From contig JASANH010001389.1 in NCBI GenBank assembly GCA_030248295.1, positions 458,254 through 522,253 of the forward strand: DNA of 64,000 nucleotides. The letters are read 5' to 3'. This document shows, in pieces, positions 60,258-64,000 of this stretch (its first letter is position 1; the number at the start of each line of letters is the position of its first letter). The position numbers and the translations under genes were made by a program. The notes beneath the pieces are model-generated. The model was not told the DNA's origin and did not search any database. It worked only from the letters and a program-made list of their open reading frames with translations. The DNA is from Mesodorylaimus sp. YZB2_4 (lineage: Eukaryota > Nematoda > Enoplea > Dorylaimida > Dorylaimidae).

Positions 60258-61745
60258 ATGTCTCGCATCGTCTTACTGTGCTTGCTGTCGGTGGCGGCCT
60301 TCGTGGCCTGCGAGGGAGTACGCGTTCGTGCGGGTGGTGTCCGCTTGGGTCCAAATCCAGGCCTCATCTTCAGACTCAAAAGACGGGCTGTCGATAAGGT
60401 CCTCAAGGGTATTACAAGCCTCACTGGCAAGTACGCAACAAAGATCCCAATCCCGGACGTGGAGGCCACTGTGAGCGGTGTCGATATACAAACGAGGGAT
60501 CTGCGCGTGACCCACTTCGCTGAACCCGTCATCCAGTACACCTTGAGCGCACCCAATGTGATCCAAGGTTCGGGTACTCTGCCATCGGTCGGCATTCAGG
60601 GTCCGTTCAACGCTACTCGTCGTACTTTCATCAACACAAAGCAGGATAAAGGTTTGATCGTGTTCAATGCCACCAACGTGCAAGTCAGCTTCTCGGCCGA
60701 AATCGGTGAATTCGAAAATGGTGCCCCTAAGGTCGATAAGTTCACGTGCCGCTCTTCGTTGGGCCCAGCCAACTTGAACGTGCGAGATGCCAAGGAGAAG
60801 TTCGCCATCGAAGTGATGGGTTTGGCGGCCAAGACCTTCCGTCCCCTCTACAACTCGCAAGTGTGCCCCGTCCTCGAGCGATTGATCAATGGTCAAATCA
60901 ACCGCCTGCTGGCCCGATTCCCTAACGTGCTAGAGGTGAACAAGAACCTGGCCCTGAAATTCCAAGTGAAGCCTCAAGTTGCCAGCGACTACGTGCAACT
61001 TAGCTTGTACGCCAAAGTGCTCACTGAAGAGGTCAGCCCATTCGCACCCGCCAAGTTCGTCGAAACACCCAACGAGGATGCCTACGGCGTCCTGTTGATC
61101 AGCGATGCCCCGTTCAATGATATCGCCTACCAGCTGTTCGTCAACGATAAATTCCAGTTCACCGTCAACAAGGACAGCCCAGCCATCATCTACAGCCTCG
61201 TGGCCTTGAAATGCGACGCTGAGAACGAGGTTTGCTTGGGCAACGTGGCCCCCAAGTTGGCTGAGAAATTCGGTGCCGACGCTGACGTGCAAGTTGTTTT
61301 CAAAGCCACCAAAGCGCCCGAAGTTGAATTCGTTCAAGACAAGGCCGTCTTCAAAGCCGCCTTGGCCGCCGACCTGACCATCACGCCGACGAATGGCAGC
61401 GGAAGTTTCCACGAAGCCACCGCCTCCATCGACCTCGTTGGCGCTTTGAAAATCAGGATCCACGATAACCATCTGTACGCCAAGATCGATATCGAGCAAG
61501 TGACCGTGCACATTGACGAGGAACACAACAAGAAGTGGGAGGACAAGATCGGCGGCACCATCAAGAAGGTGGTCGAAGAGTCCATCAATGGTGGTCTCTT
61601 GCTCAAGGGTTTGCCACTGAAATTGCCATTCGGCATTGCTCTGAAGGAGGCTCTGATCAAGTTCGCCCCACACACCCTGCAGGCCCACACCGATTTCACC
61701 GAGGAGCGTCCACAAACTAGCTCGGAACAGCAGGACCAACAATGA
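60258..61745 (+). CDS. secreted BPI/LBP-family lipid-binding protein
   Basis: One uninterrupted coding exon of 495 codons starting at ATG 60258. A clear signal peptide (IVLLCLLSVAAFVACEG) is followed by a BPI-fold N-terminal half. It includes two Cys in the family positions, one in FTCRSS and one in NSQVCPVLERLINGQINRLL, the latter close to the NSQVC motif of BPI proteins; they should form the conserved disulfide. The C-terminal half (for example KIRIHDNHLYAKIDIEQVTV and LPFGIALKEALIKF) resembles the second BPI barrel. Proteins of this family bind lipopolysaccharide, phospholipid or other lipids, in immunity or lipid transport; the ligand here is unknown. The total length (495 aa) fits a two-barrel BPI/CETP protein. 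Absence of introns and strongly biased codons (AAG, GTC, GCC, AAC) set it apart. Confidence 0.88.
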   Translation: MSRIVLLCLLSVAAFVACEGVRVRAGGVRLGPNPGLIFRLKRRAVDKVLKGITSLTGKYATKIPIPDVEATVSGVDIQTRDLRVTHFAEPVIQYTLSAPNVIQGSGTLPSVGIQGPFNATRRTFINTKQDKGLIVFNATNVQVSFSAEIGEFENGAPKVDKFTCRSSLGPANLNVRDAKEKFAIEVMGLAAKTFRPLYNSQVCPVLERLINGQINRLLARFPNVLEVNKNLALKFQVKPQVASDYVQLSLYAKVLTEEVSPFAPAKFVETPNEDAYGVLLISDAPFNDIAYQLFVNDKFQFTVNKDSPAIIYSLVALKCDAENEVCLGNVAPKLAEKFGADADVQVVFKATKAPEVEFVQDKAVFKAALAADLTITPTNGSGSFHEATASIDLVGALKIRIHDNHLYAKIDIEQVTVHIDEEHNKKWEDKIGGTIKKVVEESINGGLLLKGLPLKLPFGIALKEALIKFAPHTLQAHTDFTEERPQTSSEQQDQQ

Positions 61746-63307
61746 TTGACAGTGCCTAGATGGGTGGTCAACGTGCGTGTGATTAGGAGCATAGAATGTG
61801 AGTCTAATGTTGTCATTTGATGTGCACTTTGGCTAAACATATTGCTGAGCAGTAATGCCCGAGGGAGAGCTAAGTTGCGCTCAGTAGAGTACTTTTTGAA
61901 AATAATATACAGCATTGGACTTTGTGCAATTTGGTAAAGGTATGCAGCGCGGGCAGTGGGTTTGATCATCCTCATGATACCTATCGCAACGCTTGCCGCA
62001 GTTTAGCGGCCAGCCAACTCACCTTGTCGACGCACCAGGTATGCGATGGTTGCCATATCCCGTAGTATGCTAGCGAGATGGCGCACGAGAGGCTGCTAAA
62101 TGCACTGCAGGCAGTGGGTTTGACAGCATCCTCATGATCGCTATCACAGGTAGGCCCATGACCCATTAGACCATAACAATTCGCTTTTCAATTTGCGACA
62201 TTACGCTTGCTTAGCATGATATCCGTTCGTCTTGATCCATTCCAGGCGTGGGTCCGGGGGGGAGGGGGCCAGGCACTTCCCTTCGTTGCAAAAGTTAGGT
62301 CAAGGTAACTACACATTTTGCTCTATGGAAACTTTCCAAGGCAAAAAACCCCTAAAATTTACATGCAATAATTTCTTTAGTGAGCACTCCTACCTTAAAT
62401 CCTGTATTCGATCACTCGTAAGGTCCAGCAGCCAGCAGGGCCAGGGCCAGGGTCTTTGTGTCGAACCTAGTGTTCAGAGCAGTGTAGGTGGCGTAGGTAA
62501 GGACACGATGGCCTGATGACAGGGGGGCAACTACTATAAAAGCGCGTGTGGAATTAGGCAGTCAGTGAGAGAAAGGAGCTACCTGCTTAATTCCCAGATA
62601 TGGCAGCTATAGAGTGTCACTGACGTTATTCAGAAACAAGTTACCAGCCTGATGCGCAACAAAGAGCTTATGTGAACCGATGGAAAGAGCATCGATTATC
62701 ACAAAGTACGCGATTATCACAAATTACGTCGTCATAATAGGTAGTATGTCAGGTGATAGTATGGACTGTAAGTTGAGGTTTAGCTCGGTTTTGTGAACCT
62801 GATTTCGTTTCGATCTAATAATGATTATTTGATATAAACCTATGATCTTGTTCCTGATTCAATTTTGTGAATCCAGTTATCAGTGCCGGGGCTCAACGAG
62901 TCCCATCTCATCTCATTGTCTGTTGTGACAAAAAAGGTAGTTATGGTTTAGCACAGGAGAGTGGCTCGCTCAAGGCATACAAGGCATACAATCGCGTACA
63001 ATAGATCTCTGCTGGGTGGGTCTTGTCCGACTCACAAGTGACGGACGGCGTCCATATTCAACCGCGTTGCACCCTGAGAAACCAAATTAAACTCGAAAGT
63101 ACCACATGCTGCACTGGTTCTTGAATCTTCGGCACTGAGTCCCAAACCATGCAGGCTACGGCGCACCGACCATCGAACGTCGCTGAGAGTGGCTCTATGG
63201 GTGTACCCTGCTTCAATCAGTACTCACACAACGGATTTACTCTCGGCCAGCGAGCAACAAGCACCGAGTCAGTCACTCACACAAACGCAAACGAAATCAG
63301 TGGGTCA
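61746..63307. other. intergenic with a local duplication
   Basis: No gene is supported. A segment at 61944-61985 is repeated imperfectly at 62106-62145 (shared GGCAGTGGGTTTGA and ATCCTCATGAT). A short direct repeat CGATTATCACAAA lies near 62693-62720. Confidence 0.55.
61944..62145 (+). repeat. imperfect direct duplication
   Basis: Copies of about 40 bp start near 61944 and 62106 and share GGCAGTGGGTTTGA, then ATCCTCATGAT and CTATC. They flank about 120 bp, giving the appearance of a terminally repeated small element. No ORF is present. Confidence 0.6.
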
Positions 63308-63963
63308 TCAGCGTCGTTTCAGGGAGCTGTTGGTCGTGCTCTTCTTCTCTTTCGGATCGAAGTCCCGGCCGACGGGCGCCTTGGACACTTCCACCTTATC
63401 GTCGAAATGCAAGGGCTTTCGCTTTCCCTGCCTCTTCTCCTTGATCTTCTTGGCCGTCTTCTGATCGTCGTCCCTCGGCTTCGACAGCGCGTACGACACG
63501 ACCGTATTCTCTTTGACCAACACGTCAAACTGCTGCGGGTCCTTCAGACGCAACTCGACCAGTTCTTCAGGATCCATGTCCTCGGGCTTCTTCGTACTCG
63601 CCGCCTTCTGGCGCACCGACGCTTCCATCTAAAACAAAGAACGGACTGAGCATGAGATGACGAGAAGACTCGGCTGGCACTCACCAGAACGTCCTGCAAC
63701 GTGATCGTCAGCATATGGCCCTTGATCTCATTGACGGCCGAGTCGTCCAACGTAATCGATTCCGGCTGCGATCCGTACGCTAAGCAGAAAAGCACTGTGA
63801 GCTGTGACGGTCAGGAGAAATCGAAAGTGTGCTTACCCTCGTGCGACCATGACGCACTCTTGCCGCTCACGTCTGCGCCGCCCTTCGCCGATCCTCCGCC
63901 CTTTGCTGATCCTCCACCCGACTTTTCCAGGAACGACTTCCGCTGGAGTTCCAGATCTGACAT
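63308..63963 (-). CDS. uncharacterised lysine-rich 180-aa protein
   Basis: Three exons (63963-63837, 63779-63685, 63628-63308) total 543 nt in one frame with good GT-AG introns of 56-57 nt. I do not recognise the family. It starts MSDLELQRKSFLEKS, has a Gly/Ser/Lys linker with a duplicated GGGSAKG, then a more conserved-looking core (SITLDDSAVNEIKGHMLTIT and DMDPEELVELRLKDPQQF). The tail is highly charged and Lys/Arg-rich (KKIKEKRQGKRKPLHFDDKV), with likely nuclear-localisation character. No membrane or signal segment is present. The start is 38 bases from the window edge, so an upstream exon cannot be excluded. Confidence 0.72.
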
Positions 63964-64000
63964 GCCCGTGCTCGGAATGGGATGATCGAGAGCGACGACC

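Noticed and set aside
60273-61975. Long minus-strand frames opposite the BPI-type gene
   Set aside because: They are antisense shadows produced by the strong codon bias of the real + strand gene.

Overview
This window is nuclear DNA of a small-genome invertebrate animal. It carries metazoan-only families (an FGF receptor, a multidomain animal acetyl-CoA carboxylase, a class B/adhesion-type 7TM receptor). Genes are intron-rich, with mostly short (about 40-80 nt) GT-AG introns. Some intergenic stretches are long and littered with decayed transposons and tRNA-derived repeats. I cannot fix the phylum from sequence alone; a compact ecdysozoan such as a tardigrade or nematode would fit. For seven genes the hand-built exon set sums to a multiple of three with one open frame, which is the main internal check on those models.

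Layout. 1-3221: gene-poor, with one short inverted repeat. 3222-13018 (-): complete acetyl-CoA carboxylase, 24 exons, about 2,422 aa. 13019-17557: no gene seen. 17558-19102 (-): BTB-BACK-BTB-BACK protein. 19809-22436 (-): decayed non-LTR retrotransposon, split inside its reverse transcriptase by a roughly 775-bp GC-rich insert. 23274-24190 (+): unrecognised 244-aa basic, charged protein. 25793-25876: tRNA-like sequence. 27291-30195 (-): homologue of the p97/VCP-associated deubiquitinase VCPIP1 whose OTU catalytic Cys and His motifs are missing. 30692-30960: tRNA-derived SINE. 31024-31787: fold-back element with a broken OTU-protease ORF. 34907-36328 (+): GPI-anchored three-finger (Ly6/uPAR-type) protein. 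37103-39275 (+): 7TM receptor with TSP1-like and EGF-like ectodomain. 39276-48562: long gene-free stretch with a SINE, a minisatellite and a dispersed repeat. 48563-54172 (+): complete FGF receptor, 13 exons, 1,256 aa. 55075-57908 (-): ankyrin-repeat gene with a 2.2-kb intron holding a 222-bp MITE-like element. 58358-58906 (-): SQ-rich tandem-repeat protein. 60258-61745 (+): single-exon BPI/LBP-family secreted lipid-binding protein. 63308-63963 (-): unrecognised lysine-rich 180-aa protein.

There is no operon or shared pathway: the genes look like independent eukaryotic units. Two loci encode cell-surface or secreted signalling proteins on the + strand (Ly6 and 7TM, 0.8 kb apart). The FGF receptor lies 9 kb further on. 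Most notable are the catalytically dead VCPIP1-like protein, with a separate broken OTU ORF that keeps the D-G-N-C motif 1.2 kb away on the other strand, the 7TM receptor lacking a visible GAIN/GPS module, and several apparently undescribed repeat families.
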